Shown: in pieces, positions 51,947 through 64,000 of the stretch | How positions within the stretch are numbered: position 1 is the first letter of the stretch | Layout: each line of letters opens with the position of its first letter | Source: Sipunculus nudus | Taxonomy: Eukaryota > Annelida > Sipuncula > Golfingiida > Sipunculidae | Assembly: GCA_026874595.1 (NCBI GenBank) | Contig: CM049315.1 | Coordinates: 62,617,389-62,681,388 of the forward strand | Direction of reading: 5' to 3' | Length of the DNA: 64,000 bases | Notes under the pieces: generated by a model | Databases searched by the model: none | What the model was told of the DNA's origin: nothing | What the model saw: only the letters and a program-made list of their open reading frames with translations | Program-made: the position numbers and the translations under genes

Positions 51947-54900
51947 TGGTTCTTAATGGCCTGATGAAGCTTCTAAAACGCTTCTTTCACAGTTTAAATC
52001 GGTGATCATTGCACAAGACACGATCTTGTTTAAAGCGAAAACCGAGCTGATTTCGGCAAAAACGACGTTTGTAACTTGTTTTAAATGGCCTGATGAAGCT
52101 ATAAAAATGCTTAATTTGCAATTTAAACGGCCATTTTTGCACAACACACGATCTTGTAGTACGCGAAAACCGAGCTGATTGCGACGGAAACGACGATTGT
52201 AACGGGTTTTAAGTCGCCTAATGAAGTTTCTGAAACGCTTCTTTCGCAGTTTAAACTGGCCATTTTTGCACGGATCATGATCTATTATAACGCAAAAACC
52301 GAGTCGATTTCGGCAAAAAAGATCTTTGTAACTGGTTTTAAGTGGCCTATTGAACCTTCTTAAACTCTTCTTTTGCAGTTTAAATCGGTCATCTTTGCAC
52401 AAACACGATCTTATATTACACTAAAAAATCGAGCTGATTTTAGCAAAAACGACGTTCCTAACTGATTCTTAATGGTCTGATAAAGCTTCTTAAACGCTTC
52501 TTTTGCAGTTTAAATCGGTCATCTTTGCACAAAACACGATTTTGTATGACGCAAAAACCGATCTGATTTCAGCAAGAGCGACGTTTTTACCAATTTCTAA
52601 ATGGCCTAATGAAGCTATTAAAACGCTTCTATCGCAGTTTAAATCAGCCGTTTCTGCACAAATCACGATCTTGTATTACGAAAAAAACGAGCTGATTTCG
52701 GCATAAAAGACGTTTCTAACTGGTTCTTAATGGCCTGATGAAGCTTCTAAAACGCTTCTTTAGCAGCTTAAATCGGTCATCTTTGCACAACACACGATTT
52801 GGTATTACGCAAAAAATCGAGCTGATTTCAGCAAAAACGACGTTGCTAACTGGTTCTTAATGGCCCGATGAAGCTTCTAAAAGGCTTCCTTGGCAGTTGA
52901 AATCGGTCATCTTTGCACAAAACACGGTCTTGTATTACGCAAAAACCGATCTGATTTCGGCGAAAAAGACGTTGGTATCTGGTTCTAAATGGCCTAATAA
53001 AGCTCCTGAATTGATTCTTTTGGAATTTAAACCTGCGATCTTGTATTTAGCGAAAACCTTGCTGATTTCGGCAAAAACGACGTTTGTAACTTGTTTTAAA
53101 TGGCCTGATGAAGCTATTAAAACGCTTCATTTGCAATTTAAACGGCCATTTTTGCACAACACACGATCTTGTAGTACGCGAAAACCGAGCTAACTGCGGC
53201 GAAAACGACTTTTGTAACGGGTTTTAAGTCGCCTAATGAAGTTTCTGAAACGCTTCTTTCGCAGTTTAAACTGGCCATTCCTGCACAAATCATGATCTAT
53301 TATAACGCAAAATCCGAGTCGATTTCGGCAAAAAAGATCTTTGTAACTGGTTTTAAGTGGCCTATTGAAGCTTCTTAAACTCTTCTTTTGCAGTTTAAAT
53401 CGGTCATTTTTGCACAAACACGATCTTATATTACGCTGAATAATCGAGCTGATTTCAGCAAAAACGACGTTTCTAACTGGTTCTTAATGGCCTGATGAAG
53501 TTTCTAAAATGCTTATTTAGCAGTTTTAATCGGTGATATTTGCCCAACACACGATCTTGTACTACGCAAAAACCGAGCTTATTTAAGCGAAAACGACGGT
53601 TGTAACGGGTTTTAAGTCGACTAATGAAGCTATTGAATCGCTTCTTTCCCAGTTTAAATCGGTCATCTTTGCACAACACACGATTTTGTATTACGCAAAA
53701 ACCGAGCTGATTTCGGCGTAAAAGATGTTTGTATCTGGTTCTAAACGGCCTAATGAAGCTTCTGAATTGCTTCTTTTGCAATTTAAATCTGCAATTTTTG
53801 CACAACACACGATCATGAATTAGGCAAAAACTTAGCTGATTTAGGCGAGATCGATGTTTCTACCCGGTTCTAAATGGCCTAATGGAGCTTCTGAATTGCT
53901 TCTTTTGCAATTTAAATCTGCAATTTTTGCACAACACACGATCATGAATTAGGCAAAAACCTAGCTGATTTCGGCGAGATCGATGTTTGTACCCGGTTCT
54001 AAATGGCCTAATGGAGCTTCTGAATTGCTTCTTTTGCAATTTTAATCTTCTATTTTGCACAACACGATCTTGTACTACGCGAAAACCGATCTGATTTCAG
54101 CAAAAGCGACGTTTTTAACAATTTCTAAATGGCCTAATGAAGCTATTTAAACGCTTCTATCGCAGTTTATATTAGCCGTTTCTGCACAAATCACGATCTT
54201 GTATTACGAAAAAACCGAGCTGATTTCGTCGTAAAAGACGTTTGTATCTGATTCTAAACGGCCTAATGAAGCTTCTGAATTGCTTCTTTTGCAATTGAAA
54301 TCTGTAATTTTTGCACAACACACGTTCCTGAATTAGCCAAAAACCTAGCTGATTTCGGCGAGATCGATGTTTGTACCCGGTTCTAAATGGCCTAATGGAG
54401 CTTCTGAATTGCTTCTTTTGCAATTTTAATCTTCTATTTTGCACAACACGATGTTGTATTACGCGAAAACCGATCTGATTTCAGCAAGAGCGACGTTTTT
54501 ACCAATTTCTAAATGGCCTAATGAAGCTATTAAAACGCTTCTATCGCAGTTTAAATCAGCCGTTTCGGCACAAATCACGATCTTGTATTACGAAAAAAAG
54601 AGCTGATTTCGGCGTAAAAGACGTTTCTAACTGGTTCTTAATGGCCTGATGAAGCTTCTAAAACGCTTCTTTAGCAGTTTAAATCGGTCATCTTTGCACA
54701 ACACACGATTTTGTATTACGTAAAAAATCGAGCTGATTTCAGCAAAAACGACGTTGCTAACTGGTCCTTAATGGCCTGATGAAGCTTCTAAAAGGCTTCC
54801 TTGGCAGTTTAAATCGGTCATTTTTGCACAAAACACGGTCTTGTATTACGCAAAAACCGAGCTGATTTCGGCGAAAAAGACGTTTGTATCTGGTTCTAAA

Positions 54901-57900
54901 TGGCCTAATAAAGCTCCTGAATTGATTCTTTTGCAATTTAAATCTGCAATATTTGCACAAACACGATCTTGCATTACGCAAAAAAATCGAGCTGATTGCG
55001 ACGAAAACGACGATTGTAACGGGTTTTAAGTCGCCTAATGAAGTTTCTGAAACGCTTCTTTCGCAGTTTAAACTGGCCATTTTTGCACGGATCATGATCT
55101 ATTATAACGCAAAAACCGAGTCGATTTCGGCAAAAAAGATCTTTGTAACTGGTTTTAAGTGGCCTATTGAACCTTCTTAAACTCTTCTTTTGCAGTTTAA
55201 ATCGGTCATCTTTGCACAAACACGATCTTATATTACACTAAAAAATCGAGCTGATTTTAGCAAAAACGACGTTGCTAACTGGTTCTTAATGGCCTGATGA
55301 AGCTTCTAAAACGCTTCTTTCACAGTTTAAATCGGTCATCTTTGCACAAAACACGATCTTGTATTACGCAAAAACCGATCTGATTTCAGCAAGAGCGACG
55401 TTTTTACGAATTTCTAAATGGCCTAATGAAGCTATTAAAACGCTTCTATCGCAGTTTAAATCAGCCGTTTCTGCACAAATCAGGATCTTGTATTACGAAA
55501 AAAACGAGCTGATTTCGGCGTAAAAGACGTTTCTAACTGGTTCTTAATGGCCTGATGAAGCTTCTAAAATGCTTCTTAAGCAGTTTAAATCGGTCATCTT
55601 TGCACAACACACGATTTTGTATTACGCAAAAAATCGAGCTGATTTCGGCGAAAAAGACGTTGGTATCTGGTTCTAAATGGCCTAATAAAGCACCTGAATT
55701 GATTCTTTTGCAATTTAAATCTTCAATATTTGCACAAACACGATCTTGCATTACGCAAAAAAATCGAGCTGATTTCAGCAAAAACGACGTTTCTAACTGG
55801 TTCTTAATGGCCTGATAAAGCTTCTAAAAGGCTTCTTTCGCAGTTTAAATCGGTGATCATTGCACAAGACACGATCTTGTATAAAGCGAACACCGAGCTG
55901 ATTTCGGGAAAAACGACGTTCGTAACTTGTTCTAAATGGCCTGATGAAGCTATTAAAACGCTTCTTTCGCAGTTTAAATCGGCCATTTTGCACAAAACAC
56001 GATTTTGTATTACGCAAAAACCGAGCTCATTTCAGCAAAAACGACGTTCCTAACTGATTCTTAATGGCCTGATAAAGCTTCTTAAACGCTTCTTTTGCAG
56101 TTTAAATCGGTCATCTTTGCACAAAACACGATTTTGTATTACGCAAAAACCGAGCTGATTTCGGCGTAAAAGATGTTTGTATCTGGTTCTAAACGGCCTA
56201 ATGAAGCTTCTGAATTGCTTCTTTTGCAATTTTAATCTTCTATTTTGCACAACACGATGTTGTATTACGCGAAAACCGATCTGATTTCAGCAAGAGCGAC
56301 GTTTTTACCAATTTCTAAATGGCCTAATGAAGCTATTAAAACGCTTCTATCGCAGTTTAAATCAGCGGTTTCGGCACAAATCACGATCTTGTATTACGAA
56401 AAAAAGAGCTGATTTCGGCGTAAAAGACGTTTCTAACTGGTTCTTAATGGCCTGATGAAGCTTCTAAAACGCTTCTTTAGCAGTTTAAATCGGTCATCTT
56501 TGCACAACACACGATTTTGTATTACGTAAAAAATCGAGCTGATTTCAGCAAAAACGACGTTGCTAACTGGTTCTTAATCGCCTGATGAAGCTTCTAAAAG
56601 GCTTCCTTGGCAGTTTAAATCGGTCATTTTTGCACAAAACACGGTCTTGTATTACGCAAAAACCGAGCTGATTTCGGCGAAAAAGACGTTTGTATCTGGT
56701 TCTAAATGGCCTAATAAAGCTCCTGAATTGATTCTTTTGCAATTTAAATCTGCAATATTTGCACAAACACGATCTTGCATTACGCAAAAAAATCGAGCTG
56801 ATTTCAGCAAAAACGACGTTTCTAACTGGTTCTTAATGGCCTGATGAAGCTTCTAAAACGCTTCTTTCACAGTTTAAATCGGTGATCATTGCACAAGACA
56901 CGATCTTGTTTAAAGCGAAAACCGAGCTGATTTCGGCAAAAACGACGTTTGTAACTTGTTTTAAATGGCCTGATGAAGCTATAAAAATGCTTAATTTGCA
57001 ATTTAAACGGCCATTTTTGCACAACACACGATCTTGTAGTACGCGAAAACCGAGCTGATTGCGACGAAAACGACGATTGTAACGGGTTTTAAGTCGCCTA
57101 ATGAAGTTTCTGAAACGCTTCTTTCGCAGTTTAAACTGGCCATTTTTGCACGGATCATGATCTATTATAACGCAAAAACCGAGTCGATTTCGGCAAAAAA
57201 GATCTTTGTAACTGGTTTTAAGTGGCCTATTGAACCTTCTTAAACTCTTCTTTTGCAGTTTAAATCGGTCATCTTTGCACAAACACGATCTTATATTACA
57301 CTAAAAAATCGAGCTGATTTTAGCAAAAACGACGTTGCTTACTGGTTCTTAATGGCCTGATGAAGCTTCTAAAACGCTTCTTTCACAGTTTAAATCGGTC
57401 ATCTTTGCACAAAACACGATCTTGTATTACGCAAAAACCGATCTGATTTCAGCAAGAGCGACGTTTTTACCAATTTCTAAATGGCCTAATGAAGCTATTA
57501 AAACGCTTCTATCGCAGTTTAAATCAGCCGTTTCTGCACAAATCAGGATCTTGTATTACGAAAAAAACGAGCTGATTTCGGCGTAAAAGACGTTTCTAAC
57601 TGGTTCTTAATGGCCTGATGAAGCTTCTAAATTGCTTCTTTCGCAATTTTAATCTGCAATTTTTGCACAACACACGATCATGAATTAGGCAAAAACCTAG
57701 CTGATTTCGGCGAGATCGATGTTTGTACCTGGTTCTAAATGGCCTAATGGAGCTTCTGAATTGCTTCTTTTGCAATTTTAATCTTCTATTTTGCACATAC
57801 ACGATCTTGTAGTACGCAAAAAGCGAGCTGATTGCGACGAAAACGACCATTGTAACGGGTTTTAAGTCGCCTAATGAAGTTTCTGAAACGCTTCTTTCGC

Positions 57901-58117
57901 AGTTTAAACTGGCCATTTTTGCACGGATCATGATCTATTATAACGCAAAAACCGAGTCGATTTCGGCAAAAAAGATCTTTGTAACTGGTTTAAGTGGCCT
58001 ATTGAACCTTCTTAAACTCTTCTTTTGCAGTTTAAATCGGTCATCTTTGCACAAACACGATCTTATATTACACTAAAAAATCGAGCTGATTTTAGCAAAA
58101 ACGACGTTGCTAACTGG
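51947..58117 (-). repeat. Higher-order repeat unit R2, copy 2
   Basis: Nearly identical repetition of 45520-51690. It leaves the pattern near 58117-58145, where copy 1 has TTAATCGCC and CTTCCTTGG but copy 2 continues TTAATGGCC and CTTCTTTCG. From there the sequence joins the type seen at 37300. Confidence 0.91.
53435..55236 (-). repeat. 14-monomer block, fourth occurrence
   Basis: Lies 6,427 bp after the third occurrence and shares its variants (AACTTAGC near 53829, and CTAGC in place of CGAGC near 54345). It was therefore carried along with unit R2. Confidence 0.88.
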
Positions 58118-61100
58118 TTCTTAATGGCCTGATGAAGCTTCTAAAACGCTTCTTTCGCAGTTTAAATCGGTGATCATTGCACAAGACACGATCTTGTTTA
58201 AAGCGAACACCGAGCTGATTTCGGGAAAAACGACGTTCGTAACTTGTTCTAAATGGCCTGATGAAGCTATTAAAACGCTTCTTTCGCAGTTCAAATCGGC
58301 CATTTATTCACAACGTACGATCTTGTATAACGCGAAAATCGCGCTGATTTCGGCAAAAACGACATTTGTAACTGGTTCTAAATGGCCTAATGAAGTTTCT
58401 CAAACGCTTCTTTTGCAGTTTAAATCGATCATCTTTGCACAACACACGATCTTATATTACGCAAAAAAAACCAAGCTGATTTCAGCAAAAACGACGTTCC
58501 TAACTGATTCTTAATGGCCTGAAAAAGCTTCTTAAACGCTTCTTTTGCAGTTTAAATCGGTCATCTTTGCACAAAACACGATTTTGTATTACGCAAAAAC
58601 CGAGCTGATTTCGGCGTAAAAGATGTTTGTATCTGGTTCTAAACGGCCTAATGAAGCTTCTGAATTGCTTCTTTTGCAATTTTAATCTGCAATTTTTGCA
58701 CAACACACGATCATGAATTAGGCAAAAACCTAGCTGATTTCGGCGAGATCGATGTTTGTACCCGGTTCTAAATGGCCTAATGGAGCTTCTGAATTGCTTC
58801 TTTTGCAATTTTAATCTTCTATTTTGCACAACACGATGTTGTATTACGCGAAAACCGATCTGATTTCAGCAAGAGCGACGTTTTTACCAATTTCTAAATG
58901 GCCTAATGAAGCTATTAAAACGCTTCTATCGCAGTTTAAATCAGCCGTTTCTGCACAAATCACGATCTTGTATTACGAAAAAAAGAGCTGATTTCGGCGT
59001 AAAAGACGTTTCTAAATGGTTCTTAATGGCCTGATGAAGCTTCTAAAACGCTTCCTTAGCAGTTTAAATCGGTCATCTTTGCACAACACACGATTTTGTA
59101 TTACGCAAAAAATCGAGCTGATTTCAGCAAAAACGACGTTGCTAACTGGTTCTTAATGGCCTGATGAAGCTTCTAAAAGGCTTCCTTGGCAGTTGAAATC
59201 GGTCATCTTTGCACAAAACACGGTCTTGTATTACGCAAAAACCGAGCTGATTTCGGCGAAAAAGACGTTGGTATCTGGTTCTAAATGGCCTAATAAAGCT
59301 CCTGAATTGATTCTTTTGCAATTTAAATCTGCAATATTTGCACAAACACGATCTTGCATTACGCAAAAAAATCGAGCTGATTTCAGCAAAAACGACGTTT
59401 CTAACTGGTTCTTAATGGCCTGATGAAGCTTCTAAAACGCTTCTTTCACAGTTTAAATCGGTGATCATTGCAAAAGACACGATCTTGTTTAAAGCGAAAA
59501 CCGAGCTGATTTCGGCAAAAACGACGTTTGTAACTTGTTTTAAATGGCCTGATGAAGCTATTAAAACGCTTCATTTGCAATTTAAACGGCCATTTTTGCA
59601 CAACACACGATCTTGTAGTACGCGAAAACCGAGCTGATTGAGATGAAAACGACCATTGTAACGGGTTTTAAATCGCCTAATGAAGTTTCTGAAACGCTTC
59701 TTTCGCAGTTTAAACTGGCCATTTTTGCACGGATCATGATCTATTATAACGCAAAAACCGAGTCGATTTCGGCAAAAAAGATCTTTGTAACTGGTTTAAG
59801 TGGCCTATTGAACCTTCTTAAACTCTTCTTTTGCAGTTTAAATCGGTCATCTTTGCACAAACACGATCTTATATTACACTAAAAAATCGAGCTGATTTTA
59901 GCAAAAACGACGTTGCTAACTGGTTCTTAATGGCCTGATGAAGCTTCTAAAACGCTTCTTTCGCAGTTTAAATCGGTGATCATTGCACAAGACACGATCT
60001 TGTATAAAGCGAACACCGAGCTGATTTCGGGAAAAACGACGTTCGTAAATTGTTCTAAATGGCCTGATGAAGCTACTAAAACGCTTCTTTCTCAGTTCAA
60101 ATCGGCCATTTATTCACAACGTACGATCTTGTATAACGCGAAAATCGCGCTGATTTCGGCAAAAACGACTTTTGTAACTGGTTGTAAATGGACAAATGAA
60201 GCTTCTAAAACGCTTCTTTCGCAGTTTAAATCGGCCATTTTGCACAAAACAGAATCCTATATTACGCAAAAACCGAGCTGATTTCGGCCAAAAAACGACA
60301 TTTGTAACTGGTTCTAAATGGCCTAATGAAGTTTCTCAAACGCTTCTTTTGCAGTTTAAATCGATCATCTTTGCACAACACACGATCTTATATTACGCAA
60401 AAAATCGAGCTGATTTCAGCAAAAACGACGTTCCTAACTGATTCTTAATGGCCTGATAAAGCTTCTTAAACGCTTCTTTTGCAGTTTAAATCGGTCATCT
60501 TTGCACAAAACACGATTTTGTATGACGCAAAAACCGATCTGATTTCAGCAAGAGCGACGTTTTTACCAATTTCTAAATGGCCTAATGAAGCTATTAAAAC
60601 GCTTCTATCGCAGTTTAAATCAGCCGTTTCTGCACAAATCACGATCTTGTATTACGAAAAAAACGAGCTGATTTCGGCATAAAAGACGTTTCTAACTGGT
60701 TCTTAATGGCCTGATGAAGCTTCTAAAACGCTTCTTTAGCAGCTTAAATCGGTCATCTTTGCACAACACACGATTTGGTATTACGCAAAAAATCGAGCTG
60801 ATTTCAGCAAAAACGACGTTGCTAACTGGTTCTTAATGGCCCGATGAAGCTTCTAAAAGGCTTCCTTGGCAGTTGAAATCGGTCATCTTTGCACAAAACA
60901 CGGTCTTGTATTACGCAAAAACCGATCTGATTTCGGCGAAAAAGACGTTGGTATCTGGTTCTAAATGGCCTAATAAAGCTCCTGAATTGATTCTTTTGGA
61001 ATTTAAACCTGCGATCTTGTATTAAGCGAAAACCTTGCTGATTTCGGCAAAAACGACGTTTGTAACTTGTTTTAAATGGCCTGATGAAGCTATTAAAACG

Positions 61101-64000
61101 CTTCATTTGCAATTTAAACGGCCATTTTTGCACAACACACGATCTTGTAGTACGCGAAAACCGAGCTAACTGCGGCGAAAACGACTTTTGTAACGGGTTT
61201 TAAGTCGCCTAATGAAGTTTCTGAAACGCTTCTTTCGCAGTTTAAACTGGCCATTCCTGCACAAATCATGATCTATTATAACGCAAAATCCGAGTCGATT
61301 TCGGCAAAAAAGATCTTTGTAACTGGTTTGAAGTGGCCTATTGAAGCTTCTTAAACTCTTCTTTTGCAGTTTAAATCGGTCATTTTTGCACAAACACGAT
61401 CTTATATTACGCTGAATAATCGAGCTGATTTCAGCAAAAACGACGTTTCTAACTGGTTCTTAATGGCCTGATGAAGTTTCTAAAATGCTTATTTAGCAGT
61501 TTTAATCGGTGATATTTGCCCAACACACGATCTTGTACTACGCAAAAACCGAGCTTATTTAAGCGAAAACGACGGTTGTAACGGGTTTTAAGTCGACTAA
61601 TGAAGCTATTGAATCGCTTCTTTCCCAGTTTAAATCGGTCATCTTTGCACAACACACGATTTTGTATTACGCAAAAACCGAGCTGATTTCGGCGTAAAAG
61701 ATGTTTGTATCTGGTTCTAAACGGCCTAATGAAGCTTCTGAATTGCTTCTTTTGCAATTTAAATCTGCAATTTTTGCACAACACACGATCATGAATTAGG
61801 CAAAAACCTAGCTGATTTAGGCGAGATCGATGTTTGTACCCGGTTCTAAATGGCCTAATGGAGCTTCTGAATTGCTTCTTTTGCAATTTAAATCTGCAAT
61901 TTTTGCACAACACACGATCATGAATTAGGCAAAAACCTAGCTGATTTCGGCGAGATCGATGTTTGTACCCGGTTCTAAATGGCCTAATGGAGCTTCTGAA
62001 TTGCTTCTTTTGCAATTTTAATCTTCTATTTTGCACAACACGATCTTGTACTACGCGAAAACCGATCTGATTTCAGCAAAAGCGACGTTTTTAACAATTT
62101 CTAAATGGCCTAATGAAGCTATTTAAACGCTTCTATCGCAGTTTATATTAGCCGTTTCTGCACAAATCACGATCTTGTATTACGAAAAAACCGAGCTGAT
62201 TTCTTCGTAAAAGACGTTTGTATCTGATTCTAAACGGCCTAATGAAGCTTCTGAATTGCTTCTTTTGCAATTGAAATCTGTAATTTTTGCACAACACACG
62301 TTCCTGAATTAGCCAAAAACGTAGCTGATTTCGGCGAGATCGATGTTTGTACCCGGTTCTAAATGGCCTAATGGAGCTTCTGAATTGCTTCTTTTGCAAT
62401 TTTAATCTTCTATTTTGCACAACACGATGTTGTATTACGCGAAAACCGATCTGATTTCAGCAAGAGCGACGTTTTTACCAATTTCTAAATGGCCTAATGA
62501 AGCTATTAAAACGCTTCTATCGCAGTTTAAATCAGCCGTTTCGGCACAAATCACGATCTTGTATTACGAAAAAAAGAGCTGATTTCGGCGTAAAAGACGT
62601 TTCTAACTGGTTCTTAATGGCCTGATGAAGCTTCTAAAACGCTTCTTTAGCAGTTTAAATCGGTCATCTTTGCACAACACACGATTTTGTATTACGTAAA
62701 AAATCGAGCTGATTTCAGCAAAAACGACGTTGCTAACTGGTTCTTAATGGCCTGATGAAGCTTCTAAAAGGCTTCCTTGGCAGTTTAAATCGGTCATTTT
62801 TGCACAAAACACGGTCTTGTATTACGCAAAAACCGAGCTGATTTCGGCGAAAAAGACGTTTGTATCTGGTTCTAAATGGCCTAATAAAGCTCCTGAATTG
62901 ATTCTTTTGGAATTTAAATCTGCGATCTTGTATTAAGCGAAAACCTTGCTGATTTCGGCAAAAACGACGTTTGTAACTTGTTTTAAATGGCCTGATGAAG
63001 CTATTAAAACGCTTCATTTGCAATTTAAACGGCCATTTTTGCACAACACACGATCTTGTAGTACGCGAAAACCGAGCTGATTGCGACGAAAACGACGATT
63101 GTAACGGGTTTTTAGTCGCCTAATGAAGTTTCTGAAACGCTTCTTTCGCAGTTTAAACTGGCCATTTTTGCACGGATCATGATCTATTATAACGCAAAAA
63201 CCGAGTCGATTTCGGCAAAAAAGATCTTTGTAACTGGTTTTAAGTGGCCTATTGAACCTTCTTAAACTCTTCTTTTGCAGTTTAAATCGGTCATCTTTGC
63301 ACAAACACGATCTTATATTACACTAAAAAATCGAGCTGATTTTAGCAAAAACGACGTAGCTTACTGGTTCTTAATGGCCTGATGAAGCTTCTAAAACGCT
63401 TCTTTCACAGTTTAAATCGGTCATCTTTGCACAAAACACGATCTTGTACTACGCAAAAACCGATCTGATTTCAGCAAGAGCGACGTTTTTACGAATTTCT
63501 AAATGGCCTAATGAAGCTATTAAAACGCTTCTATCGCAGTTTAAATCAGCCGTTTCTGCACAAATCAGGATCTTGTATTACGAAAAAAACGAGCTGATTT
63601 CGGCGTAAAAGACGTTTCTAACTGGTTCTTAATGGCCTGATGAAGCTTCTAAAATGCTTCTTAAGCAGTTTAAATCGGTCATCTTTGCACAACACACGAT
63701 TTTGTATTACGCAAAAAATCGAGCTGATTTCGGCGAAAAAGACGTTGGTATCTGGTTCTAAATGGCCTAATAAAGCACCTGAATTGATTCTTTTGCAATT
63801 TAAATCTTCAATATTTGCACAAACACGATCTTGCATTACGCAAAAAAATCGAGCTGATTTCAGCAAAAACGACGTTTCTAACTGGTTCTTAATGGCCTGA
63901 TAAAGCTTCTAAAAGGCTTCTTTCGCAGTTTAAATCGGTGATCATTGCACAAGACACGATCTTGTATTAAGCGAACACCGAGCTGATTTCGGGAAAAACG
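58118..64000 (-). repeat. Terminal block repeating 37-45 kb sequence
   Basis: About 58126-58826 matches 37300-38000 at offset 20,826. About 59040-62890 matches 38600-42450 at offset 20,442. About 63320-64000 matches 44570-45250 at offset 18,749. A fifth 14-monomer block starts at 61411 but is cut near 62900, where a second CCTGC/GATCTTG-type junction (62923) switches to another monomer order. The block runs off the window end. Confidence 0.84.

Larger units (their letters stand above)
21274..64000 (-). repeat. Right satellite array, same monomer in inverted orientation
   Basis: Every monomer here is the reverse complement of the left-arm monomer. The anchor reads AATGGCC, the core reads CCGAGCTGATTTC and the block before it reads ACGATCTTGTATTACGC. 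The subtypes are shared with the left arm, for example the GATCATGATC subtype and the subtype with GTCGTAAAAGACG. No unique sequence and no orientation switch were found inside this 42.7-kb stretch. The array runs past the window end. Confidence 0.97.

Noticed and set aside
1-64000. CRISPR array
   Set aside because: The repeat is contiguous with a 129-bp period. There are no short conserved repeats separated by unique spacers and no cas-like genes.
1-64000. CENP-B box
   Set aside because: I looked for TTCG followed by A and CGGG at the canonical spacing on both strands. CCCGG and TTTCGGCG occur, but never in the required arrangement.
1-64000. Telomeric repeats, rRNA or tRNA genes inside the array
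   Set aside because: No short TTAGGG- or TTAGG-type runs were seen, and every stretch is accounted for by satellite monomers.

Overview
The window is satellite DNA from end to end. I found no protein-coding gene, RNA gene, transposon or CRISPR array. It consists of roughly 490 tandem copies of a monomer of about 129 bp (about 41% GC in the copy I counted). The array is interrupted only by a 500-base run of N at 20774-21273, and both window edges fall inside it, so it is longer than 64 kb. A satellite of this kind points to a eukaryotic nuclear chromosome, probably centromeric or pericentromeric heterochromatin or another satellite block. The sequence does not identify the organism. The CpG dinucleotide is over-represented in the monomer, which fits a genome with little CpG methylation (many invertebrates), but that is only an inference.

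Left of the gap (1-20773) all monomers run in one orientation, marked + here. The main structure is a very long higher-order repeat (HOR). Position 1 aligns with 9623, and the 9,622-bp unit contains 75 monomers by direct count, including one 76-bp monomer with a 53-bp internal deletion. The second copy breaks off at about 18778. It is followed by about 2 kb of rearranged monomers, including an 11-monomer shift and a 16-T tract.

Right of the gap (21274-64000) every monomer is in the opposite orientation, so the strand switch lies within or beside the gap. The right arm has a different HOR architecture. It starts with 2.2 copies of a 4.64-kb unit (about 36 monomers) at 21274-31350, followed by a mosaic at 31351-40968 with 27-, 21-, 20- and 10-monomer offsets. 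A 14-monomer block of 1,802 bp then recurs from 40969, 42771, 47008, 53435 and 61411. A 6,427-bp unit (about 50 monomers) is repeated twice at 45520-58117. The last 6 kb repeats the 37-45 kb region at an offset of about 20.4 kb.

The same monomer subtypes occur in both arms, so both derive from one monomer pool amplified in segments of many sizes, as expected from unequal exchange or segmental duplication of satellite blocks. Long open frames occur on both strands because the usual monomer length is exactly 43 codons. They are read as repeat by-products, not genes.
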